Made by a program: the position numbers and the translations under genes. From the NCBI RefSeq assembly GCF_019492185.1, contig NZ_JAICCF010000003.1, positions 806,001 through 870,000 on the forward strand: a stretch of DNA of 64,000 nucleotides. The letters are read 5' to 3'. Positions within the stretch are counted from its first letter, which is position 1; each line of letters starts with the position of its first letter. The notes beneath the pieces are model-generated. The model did no database searches. It saw nothing but the letters and a program-made list of their open reading frames with translations, and was not told where the DNA came from. Shown piece by piece: positions 17,434-26,732 of the stretch. The stretch is from Chitinophaga rhizophila. GTDB lineage: Bacteria; Bacteroidota; Bacteroidia; Chitinophagales; Chitinophagaceae.

Positions 17434-18135
17434 ATGATGAAAACTTTTACACTTATCTCTTTAGTGTTTCTAGCATCCCTTTCACCGCTGCATGCACAGG
17501 TGAGTATAGGTATCAGAGGTGGTTATACCTTATCCGCAACGCAGATTAAAAATGCGCAGGGATATAAGAGTAACAGCATTGGTACCAGTAGCCAGTTAAA
17601 AAATCTGCATGCAGACCTGATGATTAATGTACCCGTGTACAAAGCCATTTATTTTCAGCCCCTGGTAAGGTACATTACCAAGGGTGCCTATCTTCGCCCG
17701 CTGCCTACCAAACCAGGCACACTTGTGGAATCAGCCAATCAGCTGACATTACGTTACCTGGAAGTGCCCATGAACCTGGTAGTTAAGTTTCCCCTGCGAA
17801 TGGGTAAAATCGTAGCAGGTATGGGCCCTTATGTAGCATATGGTCTGGGTGGTTCTTATGACCTGGATCTGATGTACAATGGCGACGTACTCAGTACTAA
17901 TTCCCACAGTGTGAAATTCAATTACAAAGACAGAGGTATTGCGCCGGGCACCCAGTTAAACAGGTTTGATGCCGGCGCTAATATCAGTCTGGGCATTGAG
18001 TTCAACAATACGATGGTATTGGGGGCAAATTTAAGCAGGGGGTTCGCCAATCTGGACCGTACCTCTTCTGCGAAGATTACCAATAGTTATTTTTCTGTCA
18101 GCCTGGGTTTCCTGTTTGACAGAGAAGACTACTAA
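17434..18135 (+). CDS. Outer-membrane beta-barrel protein (porin family/PorT-like), copy 3
   Basis: Third tandem paralog, 233 residues: signal peptide MKTFTLISLVFLASLSPLHA, then VSIGIRGGYTLSAT, IYFQPLVRYITKGAYL, LRYLEVPMNLVVKF, VAGMGPYVAYGLGG and YFSVSLGFLF near the C-terminus, with a short charged tail. ATG at 17434 or the adjacent ATG at 17437. A terminator separates it from copy 2, so it has its own promoter or depends on read-through; no TAnnTTTG box was found in the gap. Confidence 0.83.
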   Translation: MMKTFTLISLVFLASLSPLHAQVSIGIRGGYTLSATQIKNAQGYKSNSIGTSSQLKNLHADLMINVPVYKAIYFQPLVRYITKGAYLRPLPTKPGTLVESANQLTLRYLEVPMNLVVKFPLRMGKIVAGMGPYVAYGLGGSYDLDLMYNGDVLSTNSHSVKFNYKDRGIAPGTQLNRFDAGANISLGIEFNNTMVLGANLSRGFANLDRTSSAKITNSYFSVSLGFLFDREDY

Positions 18136-18162
18136 AAGCACATACAAACGCGTTATTGTCAA

Positions 18163-18198
18163 GGGAGTTCCTGTCCGGGGACTCCCTAAATTTTTTTT
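18163..18198 (+). terminator. Terminator after third beta-barrel gene
   Basis: A 9-bp stem with one wobble (GGGAGTTCC 18163-18171, GGGACTCCC 18178-18186) followed within 3 nt by an 8-nt T-run. The next 160 bp hold no gene I can support. Confidence 0.75.
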
Positions 18199-18362
18199 AG
18201 GGGGTTATAGGGGTGCGGCCCCTGGCATCCGTCTTAGAGGTAACAATCCCATAGAAGTATCTATATACAGACAAAACAAAAAGTGTGACAGTTATTCGGA
18301 CATGCCACGACGTTTCCACGTGTTGGCATTTTAATCAGTAAAAACGGTTACCATCTAATAAA

Positions 18363-18391
18363 AAGCGGTCTCGTCTTAGACGGGACCGCTT
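18363..18391 (-). terminator. Terminator after metF
   Basis: A 13-bp stem with one wobble (AAGCGGTCTCGTC 18363-18375, GACGGGACCGCTT 18379-18391), 24 bp beyond the metF stop, with TTTT on the minus-strand exit side. Confidence 0.8.
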
Positions 18392-18414
18392 CATTTATAG
18401 CACATTATATAAGA

Positions 18415-19368
18415 TTATACCACCGCTGATACTGCTTTGCGTATTACCTGAGGCTTGCCTAAGGTGTAGTAATGCAGTACTGGTACACCAAATGCTTTCA
18501 GCTCTCTGGACTGCTGGATCAGCCACTCAGTACCAACTTCTTCAACTTCCTTATCCGTCTTACACTTAATAATCTCATTAGCCAGATCCAGCGGAATATC
18601 CACATGAAAGGTACGTGGCAGCACCGTAAGCTGCTTACGCGTTGTGATAGGCTTCAGTCCTGGAATGATGGGTACTGTAATGCCTGCCTCGCGGCATTTA
18701 CCAACAAAGTCAATAAATTTCTGATTATCGAAGAACATCTGGGTAACAATATAATCAGCGCCATTTTCCACCTTCTTTTTCAGATAGGTCATGTCGGTCT
18801 GCATGTTCGGTGCTTCAAAGTGCTTCTCAGGGTAACCGGCCACTCCGATACAGAACTTGGTTTTTACACCGCCCTGCAGGTCTTCTTCCAGATAAATACC
18901 ATTATTCATGTGGACCACCTGTTGCAGCAGTTCATCCGCAAATCGGTGACCATTAGGCTCAGGTTCAAAAAATGTTTCATTCTTTGGAGCATCTCCACGT
19001 AATACCAGCACATTGTCTACCCCAAGGAAATTCAGGTCTATCAGCGCGTTTTCTGTTTCCTCCCTGGTAAAGCCTCCGCAGATCAGATGGGGTACTGCGT
19101 CAACATTGTAATGGTTCATCAGCGCGGCACATATTGCTACTGTACCAGGGCGCTTACGGATCTCTACCTTCTCGAAAGAACCGTCTGCACGCTTTTTGAA
19201 CATATGCTCACTTCTGTGATAAGTTACATTGATGAACGCTGGCTTAAATTCCATCAAAGGATCCAGGTGATCATATATTGACTCAATACTTTTACCTTTA
19301 AGAGGTGGCAGAATCTCAAAAGAGATCAGGGTATCTTTCGCCTGCGCGATGTGTTCTGTAACTTTCAT
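18415..19368 (-). CDS. metF: 5,10-methylenetetrahydrofolate reductase
   Basis: FAD enzyme that reduces methylene-THF to methyl-THF, the methyl donor for the cobalamin-dependent methionine synthase encoded at 42-46 kb. Characteristic blocks: SFEILPPLKG near the N-terminus (catalytic Glu), FINVTYHRSEHM, PHLICGGFTREE, NVLVLRGDAP, CIGVAGYPEKHFEAPN, YIVTQMFFDNQKF and PIIPGLKPIT. 317 residues, normal for bacterial MetF. A -7 box TATTTTTG (19403-19410, minus) lies 35 nt before the ATG without an evident -33 partner. It stands alone. Confidence 0.96.
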   Translation of the reverse strand: MKVTEHIAQAKDTLISFEILPPLKGKSIESIYDHLDPLMEFKPAFINVTYHRSEHMFKKRADGSFEKVEIRKRPGTVAICAALMNHYNVDAVPHLICGGFTREETENALIDLNFLGVDNVLVLRGDAPKNETFFEPEPNGHRFADELLQQVVHMNNGIYLEEDLQGGVKTKFCIGVAGYPEKHFEAPNMQTDMTYLKKKVENGADYIVTQMFFDNQKFIDFVGKCREAGITVPIIPGLKPITTRKQLTVLPRTFHVDIPLDLANEIIKCKTDKEVEEVGTEWLIQQSRELKAFGVPVLHYYTLGKPQVIRKAVSAVV

Positions 19369-19580
19369 GGTAAAATAGAAGTGGGCTTAAGTTAGTGACG
19401 GGCAAAAATAAGACATCTGTCAGTATTATCATCTGTTTTTTGACGAAAAGACCGAATATTTTAATAGATTGTACTCTGTTTTATAGATAAAATTCCAGCG
19501 GGAAGACAGAAAGTACGTGAGTGCCAACAGTTAACCGTTGAATGCTAAATGAAAAGTGTATTTTTGCTAAGTTTGAACAT

Positions 19581-20345
19581 ATGGCATTAAAAATACATAC
19601 AGATCAGCTGGTAAAGCGCTATGGTAACAGAACCGTAGCCAACCATGTATCTGTAGAAGTGACACAAGGGGAGATCGTAGGTTTACTTGGACCTAACGGT
19701 GCCGGTAAGACAACCACATTCTACATGGTAGTGGGCCTTATCAAGCCCGATGAAGGACAGGTATACCTGGACGAGATCAATATCACCAAACTGCCAATGT
19801 ATAAAAGGGCCAAGATGGGGATCGGTTATCTGCCACAGGAGGCTTCCGTATTTCGTAAGCTGAGCGTGGAAGATAATATTTCCGCTATACTGGAGATGAC
19901 GGGACTAAAGAAAGCAGCGCAGAAAGAAAAGCTCGAAAGCCTGCTCGAAGAATTTCGGCTTACCCACGTACGTAAAAGCCCAGGTGATGTATTGAGTGGC
20001 GGAGAACGCAGGCGTACCGAAATAGCCCGTGCTCTTGCGGTAGATCCTAAGTTTATCCTCCTGGACGAACCATTCGCGGGTATTGATCCTATTGCCGTAG
20101 AAGACATACAGTCAATTGTTGCCCGCCTCAAATACAAAAACATCGGGATCCTCATAACAGACCATAACGTACAGGAAACACTTTCCATCACCGACCGGGC
20201 CTACCTGCTTTTTGAAGGTAAAATCCTGAAAGCCGGTACTGCGGAAGAGTTGGCCGAAGACGAACAGGTTAGAAAAGTGTATCTTGGCCAGAATTTCATT
20301 TTACGTCGTAAAAATTACCTGGACGAAGCAGCTAAGCAACAATAA
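19581..20345 (+). CDS. lptB: LPS export ABC transporter ATP-binding protein
   Basis: LptB powers extraction of lipopolysaccharide from the inner membrane together with LptF/LptG. Walker A GPNGAGKTTTF, Q-loop YLPQEASVFRKLSVEDNI, signature LSGGERRR, Walker B FILLDEPFAGIDP and H-loop ITDHNV are complete and the whole sequence is LptB-like. Start at ATG 19581 (MALKIHTDQL, 254 residues); the 13 residues before it from ATG 19542 are untypical. A TAAGTTTG box (19568-19575) lies just before the ATG but its -33 spacing is poor. LptF/LptG and LptC are not in the window. The GH3 gene follows after 23 bp. Confidence 0.95.
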   Translation: MALKIHTDQLVKRYGNRTVANHVSVEVTQGEIVGLLGPNGAGKTTTFYMVVGLIKPDEGQVYLDEINITKLPMYKRAKMGIGYLPQEASVFRKLSVEDNISAILEMTGLKKAAQKEKLESLLEEFRLTHVRKSPGDVLSGGERRRTEIARALAVDPKFILLDEPFAGIDPIAVEDIQSIVARLKYKNIGILITDHNVQETLSITDRAYLLFEGKILKAGTAEELAEDEQVRKVYLGQNFILRRKNYLDEAAKQQ

Positions 20346-20368
20346 ACTACTACGTTCCTGATCCTATT

Positions 20369-21901
20369 ATGAGAATATTAAGTCCTGCAATATCACAGTT
20401 GGCGCGTCTGCGCATGGGGCGTATAGAATACTTCATGCAATACCCCGTGCAGGTGCAGCAACAGGTGTTCCAGAACCTTATCAGTGCCGCTCAGTATACT
20501 GAGTTCGGCAAGCAGTACGGCTTTTCAGACATTTATAAGATAGAGGAATTTAAGCAGCGGGTACCCATTCATAATTATGATACCCTCAAGCCCTACATCC
20601 AGCGTCTGATGGAAGGACAACAGAATATTCTGTGGAACACGCCAATCAAATGGTTTGCTAAATCCAGCGGTACGACCGCCGATAAAAGCAAATTCATACC
20701 CGTATCTGTAGAAAGCCTGGACGAATGCCACTACCGCGCCGGTCGCGACGTACTATCACTCTACTATAATAACTTTCCAGACTCCCGCCTGCTGACAGGA
20801 AAAGCCCTCGTCATCGGTGGTAGCCACCAGGTTAATAAACTCGACGCAGAAAGTGATTCCTACTTTGGTGACCTCAGTGCCGTAATGCTGCAAAACATGC
20901 CATTCTACGGTAACATGATGCGTACTCCAGATCTTTCCATCGCCCTCATGGACGAATGGGAAGAGAAAATAGAGCGTATGGCAAATGTTGTCATACACGA
21001 AAACGTTACCTCTATTGCTGGTGTACCCACCTGGACACTCGTCCTCATCAAACGTATCTTCGAGATCACCGGGAAAGATAATCTGGCGGATGTATGGCCT
21101 AATCTGGAACTCTATATGCACGGTGGCGTTAGCTTTACCCCATACCGTGAACAGTTTAAAAAACTGATCCGTAAGCCGGATATGTACTACCAGGAAACCT
21201 ACAATGCCTCCGAAGGTTTCTTCGCCGCACAGGATATTGTCGGACAGGAAGGCCTGCTCTTATTCCTTAATCATGGCATCTTCTATGAATTTATGCCTAT
21301 GGAGGAATATGGTAAGGAATCCCCACAGACACTACAGCTCCAGGACGTAGAAATGGGTAAAAACTACGCACTCATAATAAGCACCAACGGTGGGCTGTGG
21401 CGCTACCTCGTAGGCGATACCATTCAGTTCACTTCCCTGGCTCCCTACAGAGTTAGAGTAAGCGGTCGTACTAAATCCTTCATCAATGCATTCGGTGAAG
21501 AACTGATTGTTGAGAACTCAGATATCGCCATAGCAAAAGCATGTGAAGTAACAGGCGCTGTTATGAATGATTATACTGCTGCTCCAATCTACTTCAGCGA
21601 TAACGAAGCCGGCGGACATGAATGGTTACTGGACTTTGATAAAGCTCCTGAAAATATCAATCAGTTCATCGACATACTCGATACTACTCTCAAAGCCATC
21701 AACTCAGACTACGAAGCCAAAAGGCATAAAGATATGGCCCTCCGCCGCCCGGTTGTACATGTACTGCCTAAAGGTACCTTTACCGAATGGCTAAAAAGTA
21801 AAGGCAAACTCGGAGGACAGCATAAAGTGCCCCGTCTCAATAACGAACGGCAACATGTAGAAGAAATCCTTAAATTCACCGGTATCACCGGGAAAATCTA
21901 A
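20369..21901 (+). CDS. GH3-family acyl-adenylate/amide synthetase-like protein
   Basis: GH3 enzymes in plants adenylate jasmonate or auxin and conjugate them to amino acids; bacterial members are widespread in Bacteroidota with unknown substrates. Seen here: the P-loop-like KWFAKSSGTTADKSKFIPV, the ATP-site block YNASEGFFAAQD, and GLWRYLVGDTIQFTSL followed by RVSGRTKSFINAFGEEL, in the family order. Length 510 residues. It sits between lptB and fabG on the same strand with gaps of 23 and 39 bp, so the three may be one operon, which hints at a lipid or acyl substrate. That link is inference. Confidence 0.88.
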   Translation: MRILSPAISQLARLRMGRIEYFMQYPVQVQQQVFQNLISAAQYTEFGKQYGFSDIYKIEEFKQRVPIHNYDTLKPYIQRLMEGQQNILWNTPIKWFAKSSGTTADKSKFIPVSVESLDECHYRAGRDVLSLYYNNFPDSRLLTGKALVIGGSHQVNKLDAESDSYFGDLSAVMLQNMPFYGNMMRTPDLSIALMDEWEEKIERMANVVIHENVTSIAGVPTWTLVLIKRIFEITGKDNLADVWPNLELYMHGGVSFTPYREQFKKLIRKPDMYYQETYNASEGFFAAQDIVGQEGLLLFLNHGIFYEFMPMEEYGKESPQTLQLQDVEMGKNYALIISTNGGLWRYLVGDTIQFTSLAPYRVRVSGRTKSFINAFGEELIVENSDIAIAKACEVTGAVMNDYTAAPIYFSDNEAGGHEWLLDFDKAPENINQFIDILDTTLKAINSDYEAKRHKDMALRRPVVHVLPKGTFTEWLKSKGKLGGQHKVPRLNNERQHVEEILKFTGITGKI

Positions 21902-21940
21902 CCTGATTCAATTATTTAAACTAACAACTATTACGTCTAT

Positions 21941-22690
21941 ATGAAATTACTGGAGAACAAAGTAGCTATTGTAACAGGCGCCAGCAGAGGTATAGGTGAA
22001 GCTATTGCAATCAAATTTGCAGAAGAAGGTGCACACGTTGCATTCACATATCTCAGCTCTGACGAGAAAGCCAAAGCGCTGGAACAAAAGTTACAGGCAA
22101 TGGGTGTAAAGGCTAAAGCCTATAAATCCAATGCCGGTGTTTACGAAGAAACCGAAGCGCTGGTAAACGACGTGCTGAAAGAATTTGGTAGCATCGATAT
22201 CTGCGTGAACAACGCTGGTATTTCTAAAGATAATCTGTTACTGCGTATGAGCCCAGACCAATGGGACGATGTAATGGATATTAACCTGAAAAGTGTATAT
22301 AACATGACTAAACAGGTTATTCGCCCCATGATGAAAGCAAAGACAGGTTCTATCATAAACATGAGCTCTATCATAGGTATGAAAGGTAACGCCGGTCAGA
22401 GTAGCTATGCTGCTTCTAAAGCGGGTATCATCGGTTTCACCAAATCCATCGCTGCAGAACTGGGTAGCCGCAACATCCGTGTAAATGCGGTAGCTCCGGG
22501 CTTTGTGGAAACTGATATGACCCACTACCTGAAAGATGGTGATGGCGCTAAGTCTTACATGGAGAAAATTCCTTTAGGCCGTTTCGGTAGCCCTGAAGAT
22601 ATCGCTAACGTATGCGTATTCCTTGCTTCCGGTATGAGTAACTACGTAACCGGTCAGGTAATCAGCGCCTGCGGTGGTCTCAATATGTAA
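21941..22690 (+). CDS. fabG: 3-oxoacyl-[acyl-carrier-protein] reductase
   Basis: Short-chain dehydrogenase that reduces 3-oxoacyl-ACP with NADPH in fatty-acid elongation. The nucleotide site TGASRGIG, NNAG, the catalytic Ser in INMSSIIG, the YxxxK pair in SYAASKAG, and the C-terminal SNYVTGQVISACGGLNM are FabG-typical. 249 residues. Other short-chain dehydrogenases can look alike, but the pattern and length favour FabG. A strong terminator follows at 22718. Confidence 0.92.
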   Translation: MKLLENKVAIVTGASRGIGEAIAIKFAEEGAHVAFTYLSSDEKAKALEQKLQAMGVKAKAYKSNAGVYEETEALVNDVLKEFGSIDICVNNAGISKDNLLLRMSPDQWDDVMDINLKSVYNMTKQVIRPMMKAKTGSIINMSSIIGMKGNAGQSSYAASKAGIIGFTKSIAAELGSRNIRVNAVAPGFVETDMTHYLKDGDGAKSYMEKIPLGRFGSPEDIANVCVFLASGMSNYVTGQVISACGGLNM

Positions 22691-22717
22691 GTTCGACCAA
22701 CAATAACTAACTATAAT

Positions 22718-22759
22718 AAAGCAGATCGGGCGTTTCATTTGAAACGCCCGATCTGCTTT
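22718..22759. terminator. Bidirectional terminator between fabG and the SMP-30 gene
   Basis: A perfect 19-bp stem (arms 22718-22736 and 22741-22759) with a 4-nt ATTT loop and flanking A and T runs. It serves convergent genes ending at 22690 (+) and 22769 (-). Confidence 0.9.
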
Positions 22760-22768
22760 TATCTTCAG

Positions 22769-23659
22769 CTATCTGCCCTTGCCAGGTACTTCCACCCGGA
22801 ACATCTCCATACATTTCCTGTCCTGTAACGTTACAAAAACGGTCTTCCCATCCTTGCCTCCGAAAGTCAGGTTACTGCAATGTTTGCCCTTCAGCGGAAT
22901 CTCCCTGATCTCTTTGCCTTCAGGAGATAAAACCACAATAGTGCCTTTTCCCCAGCGGGCAATATATAGGTTGCCGGCTCTGTCGCATTTCATGCCATCA
23001 AAACCATGATCGGGGAAAGATGCAAAAAGTGTCTTATTACTGATATTGCCATCTTTATCCACATCGTACTTCCAGACATTGCGCTGCACACTCTCATTGA
23101 CATACAGCGTTCCTTCATCCGGACTAAGCTCTATCCCGTTTGTCGTACCCATATTGGCTTCCAGCAGTACTGCCTTACCACCTTTGTCTATCCGCCATAA
23201 CTGACCGCCTGAGTTTTTCCAGTCAGGATCTGATGCAAATAGCTGATCCTTTTTATTGATACAGAGATCGTTAGGCTGGAACATCTTATCAGAATGCACA
23301 TATACACTCACCTTACGGGTTTTCATGTTGACTTCCAACACATTATGACCCTTGAAATCGGGCAGATACATGTTGCCATGACTGTTAAACCGGATACTAT
23401 TGGCAACACTGCTGTCAGGCAATGTGACAAATACCTCTCCACTGCCATCCCTGGTATTGATCTTACCAATAGTCCCATCTTTCTGAAAATTTACCACATA
23501 CAGATTGCCTGCTTTGTCTACATTCGGCCCCTCAATATTGACAGAGAACATGTTCTCTTTCGTAAGATCCTGCGCCTGATATAATTCCGTGGATTTTTGC
23601 TGGGCTATCACCGTGGAACCGGTAGCCATGGCCAGCAATAAGCAGATCTGCTGTTTCAT
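22769..23659 (-). CDS. SMP-30/gluconolactonase-like six-bladed propeller protein, exported
   Basis: Signal peptide (cleavage likely near STVIAQQ) followed by repeated NxxGNxYVxN-type blades: VDKAGNLYVVNFQ, NSHGNMYLPDF, PNDLCINKKDQLF, TNGIELSPDEGTLYVNES and DRAGNLYIARWGKGTIVV. This pattern fits SMP-30/gluconolaconase/LRE-like lactonases that bind a divalent metal. 296 residues. It probably acts in the periplasm on a sugar lactone, but the substrate is unknown. Single gene convergent with fabG. Confidence 0.85.
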   Translation of the reverse strand: MKQQICLLLAMATGSTVIAQQKSTELYQAQDLTKENMFSVNIEGPNVDKAGNLYVVNFQKDGTIGKINTRDGSGEVFVTLPDSSVANSIRFNSHGNMYLPDFKGHNVLEVNMKTRKVSVYVHSDKMFQPNDLCINKKDQLFASDPDWKNSGGQLWRIDKGGKAVLLEANMGTTNGIELSPDEGTLYVNESVQRNVWKYDVDKDGNISNKTLFASFPDHGFDGMKCDRAGNLYIARWGKGTIVVLSPEGKEIREIPLKGKHCSNLTFGGKDGKTVFVTLQDRKCMEMFRVEVPGKGR

Positions 23660-23843
23660 TATAACATATTTACGTTGAAGTCTTAAGTTAAGAAAGATTA
23701 CTGGTAATCAATGCATATGCCTTACTACACGTCAAATACCGACACCGGGACTCAGGTTCAAAAATTTGGTAATCAAACTATTAATATATTAGAGAAGTAC
23801 TTATATATTTGTAGCGTTATTAGTCCTGTGTAAATGTCCTATT

Positions 23844-25316
23844 ATGTTCAGAGCTATACCTATTGTGTGCCTCATATGGCTGACCTTCAACTCATCGTGT
23901 AACAATAGTCCGAAACCCGCTGTTGTTAAAGAAACTAAAAGTATTAACATAGGGCCTATTGTACCGGATAGCGTCATGCAATTCTATGACTTCATCAATG
24001 GGCTGGCACAATTGAAACTGCCCTATCCGAATGCTTATGAACTGAAAGAGGTAAAAGATTATGCACATTACCTGGGGAATGTAACCTATCAGCAGGTAAA
24101 GGCAGGACGCTTCTCCACAACAAATGGTATTACGCCAGTCATCTATGAATGTGAGATCAGTAACTATGAAAAACGCACCTGGTTGGTCATGTACAATGAT
24201 AACGCGCAGGAAGTGTCCAGGTTACAGATAGCCGCTGATGTACGCCCTGCGCCTGGACAGGCAGATGCCGACAGGTCAACTGCTGTAAAAGATACTACCT
24301 CGACACAGTTTACCAGCCAGTGGTATGCTATCAGTCAGGATTCACTGATAGAAGTTAAGGGTCGCCATTCTACCTATGTTGCAACCAGTCAGCAGGTAAG
24401 TACAACCATCCACTTTTATAGAATAGGTGCAACCGGTGAGATAAAGGAAGTGTCACGCGAGAAGGAATCTTTTGAAACATATGCCGGCCATTTCCCGGAA
24501 AAGAAATTACCAGCCACTATAGATACGGTTAATATCCTTGAGCTGACGGCCATCTCTCACCAGACGCCTTACTACGATTTCAGGTCAGAAAGCCAGGACC
24601 CGCTGTATGCAATGGCTCGACTGGAAATTCCCGGTAGGGCTACCGCATTATTGTACGCCAGAGATACGATCTACCTGGACGAAGGGCTGAACTATCCGGA
24701 AGTAAAACTGATTACCTATAAGAAAGACAAGGAAGTAGACAAAATGGTCATCTACGGAGGTACACTGGGAGATCATAAGGAAACAGTATACCGCAAGTGT
24801 ACGGTGGAGAAGGATGCCAGTATTAACTTGCAGGAGGAAGATAATAGGGTAGTAGACAAAAACTTCCGATTCAGGACCGTCTATAATATGCAATACGAGA
24901 TTTTGCCAGGAGGAAAGATCGTGGGGCGTCAGGCTACATCTATCGTACACAGCTCAAAACTGTACAACGAGAAGGCACTGATGAAATACTTTAAGGCAAA
25001 GCGTAGTGGTCATCATTATATTTCGTTGTTCAACATACGTGCAAAAGCCAACATACTTGTCGGCTTACATGCATTCACTAAAGGGGAGGAGAGCTTTCTT
25101 GAGTTTGTTACAGTAAATAAGGACAACAAAATTATTGACAGGCATACAGTATACGATCATCTCAAGAAACAGAAGACTGCAGATATCAAGGCTAAGAAGA
25201 TGGAAAATACAGAAGCGGACTATAATGACAGGAGAGGCCGGCTGACATGCGACGCTATTATCAAACTGACAGGCAGGGAACTGCACATTACACCGGGTGG
25301 TAAGTTTGTGAAATAG
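23844..25316 (+). CDS. Unrecognised lipoprotein, 490 aa
   Basis: A short hydrophobic N-terminus ends in SSC (about residue 19), a plausible though loose lipobox, followed by a Lys-rich linker. The rest is polar, rich in beta-prone and Tyr/Lys/Asp segments, with no motif I recognise and no further membrane segment. A TATATTTG -7 box (23804-23811) lies 33 bp before the ATG, but no TTG is at the right distance. Only 22 bp separate it from the NdpA-like gene, so the two may be co-transcribed. Function unknown. Confidence 0.75.
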   Translation: MFRAIPIVCLIWLTFNSSCNNSPKPAVVKETKSINIGPIVPDSVMQFYDFINGLAQLKLPYPNAYELKEVKDYAHYLGNVTYQQVKAGRFSTTNGITPVIYECEISNYEKRTWLVMYNDNAQEVSRLQIAADVRPAPGQADADRSTAVKDTTSTQFTSQWYAISQDSLIEVKGRHSTYVATSQQVSTTIHFYRIGATGEIKEVSREKESFETYAGHFPEKKLPATIDTVNILELTAISHQTPYYDFRSESQDPLYAMARLEIPGRATALLYARDTIYLDEGLNYPEVKLITYKKDKEVDKMVIYGGTLGDHKETVYRKCTVEKDASINLQEEDNRVVDKNFRFRTVYNMQYEILPGGKIVGRQATSIVHSSKLYNEKALMKYFKAKRSGHHYISLFNIRAKANILVGLHAFTKGEESFLEFVTVNKDNKIIDRHTVYDHLKKQKTADIKAKKMENTEADYNDRRGRLTCDAIIKLTGRELHITPGGKFVK

Positions 25317-25338
25317 TTTTCACTATTTTCGCCTGGCC

Positions 25339-26391
25339 ATGATACATGTTTCAGAATTTAAAGATTTAGAGCGCCTTTCCATCCATAAAGTGGGGAATGC
25401 CTCACAGGAGGAAGCATTGATATGTTCTCAGGAACCACTGGAATTGAAGGATGAAGCGATCAGCCAACTGCTGCTGACATACTTTATACAGCCCTTTACA
25501 AACAGTGCAGAATACTTCCGTTTCTTTCACGAAGCAGAGCTCCAATTAAATGAGATATTTCAATATTGCCGCCGTATCTTTGAAAACAGGGACAATTTTC
25601 ACGAGCAATCAGTCAATATTGCCAAACATCTGTACAAGCATTCCACTCATCCGAAGATCAAGGGAGGAGAACTGTATATAGCCTACTTTAGTAAGTGCCA
25701 GGTTGATGGAGAGGACGTCGAGGCAATCGGTATTTTTAAATCAGAAAGCAGGGATACCTATCTTAAAGTTTTCCTGGCCAACGACAACTATCATGTGGAT
25801 TATGAAGATGGCATCAATATCAACAAGCTTGATAAGGGATGCCTGGTCTTCAACACAGAAGAAGAGAACGGGTACAAAGTCAGCATCATAGATAGCATCA
25901 GCAAACAGAATGAAGCAGTTTACTGGAAAGACGCTTTCCTGCAGGTACAACGCCGTGAGGACAGTTATCACCAGACAGAACTGGCAGTGAACATGTGTAA
26001 GAAGTTTATCCATGATAAACTCCCTGATCAATATGAGATCAGCAGAGTGGATCAGGTGGACTTACTCAATAAGTCGGCTGCTTATTTTAAAGAAAAAGAG
26101 CAGTTTGACATGGAGGAGTTTGCCCAGGAGGTATTAGGGCATCCCGACGCTATTCAGTCATTTAAGGAATATAAAGATGAGTTCCAGCAGGAGTTCCATC
26201 AAGAATTTCCTGATGAGTTTGATATATCCTCTCCAGCAGTTAAGAAGCAACAAAAGGTCTTTAAGACTGTACTGAAGCTGGATAAGAATTTTCATATTTA
26301 CATACATGGTAACAGAGAGATGATTGAGCGGGGATTTGACGAATCGACCAATCTGTCTTATTATAAGCTCATGTTTGAGAACGAAACCTGA
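25339..26391 (+). CDS. Nucleoid-associated protein, NdpA/YejK-like (37-kDa family)
   Basis: A 350-residue soluble protein that resembles the bacterial 37-kDa nucleoid-associated family (NA37, E. coli YejK): the SxxAxxLYxxSTHPKIKGGELYIAYF block, the YLKVFLANDNY strand and the CLVFNTEEENGYKVSIID segment. YejK associates with DNA and topoisomerases. The Glu/Phe-rich stretch about residues 255-300 is acidic. It is followed by a terminator at 26430. Family assignment is fairly confident; the role in this organism is not known. Confidence 0.8.
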   Translation: MIHVSEFKDLERLSIHKVGNASQEEALICSQEPLELKDEAISQLLLTYFIQPFTNSAEYFRFFHEAELQLNEIFQYCRRIFENRDNFHEQSVNIAKHLYKHSTHPKIKGGELYIAYFSKCQVDGEDVEAIGIFKSESRDTYLKVFLANDNYHVDYEDGININKLDKGCLVFNTEEENGYKVSIIDSISKQNEAVYWKDAFLQVQRREDSYHQTELAVNMCKKFIHDKLPDQYEISRVDQVDLLNKSAAYFKEKEQFDMEEFAQEVLGHPDAIQSFKEYKDEFQQEFHQEFPDEFDISSPAVKKQQKVFKTVLKLDKNFHIYIHGNREMIERGFDESTNLSYYKLMFENET

Positions 26392-26429
26392 TTAAACTTT
26401 TTTTCATAAGCAAAAACCAATTGTTAAAC

Positions 26430-26459
26430 AAAGGCTGTTCTTCCGGGCGGCCTTTTATC
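26430..26459 (+). terminator. Terminator after the NdpA-like gene
   Basis: An 8-bp stem with one wobble (AAAGGCTG 26430-26437, CGGCCTTT 26448-26455) followed by TATCA; the T-run is partly in the stem. It starts 38 bp after the stop. Confidence 0.65.
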
Positions 26460-26663
26460 ATTTCAGGACGTTTCTCTGTTTTCACTCCCTCATTTCTTAA
26501 GTTGTTCATTTTCAATCAATTTATTTTGATGCACCGGTGCTGTATGTGCTGGGGGTGAATGCCGGTTCTCCAATTTTCCCTGGTTAAAATTGCGGGTGCG
26601 GATCCGGGTACTCTGCCAGATTCGTTTACTAATGTTCGACTAATGTTTCATATTATTCCTGCA

Positions 26664-26732
26664 CCAAAAGGGCACTAAAAGGTCACCTCAATATCCCCGG
26701 GATATTGAGGTGACCTTTTGGTGCCCTTTTGG
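26664..26732. repeat. Near-perfect palindrome with 34-nt arms
   Basis: Arms 26664-26697 and 26699-26732 are reverse complements except one position (T against G), separated by a single base. Each arm also has internal similarity (AAAAGGGCAC and AAAAGGTCACC). It lies between the NdpA-like gene and ricT, away from both terminators. The flanks 26460-26663 and 26733-26920 hold no gene I can support. Confidence 0.85.

Noticed and set aside
17391..17500. Short ORF starting MKKDNTAHITTQ overlapping the start of the third beta-barrel gene
   Set aside because: It is out of frame with the real gene, lacks a promoter, and its overlap gives no sign of coding.
18116..18334. Plus-strand reading frame of 72 codons after the third beta-barrel gene
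   Set aside because: It overlaps the barrel gene and runs through its terminator, with no recognisable sequence.
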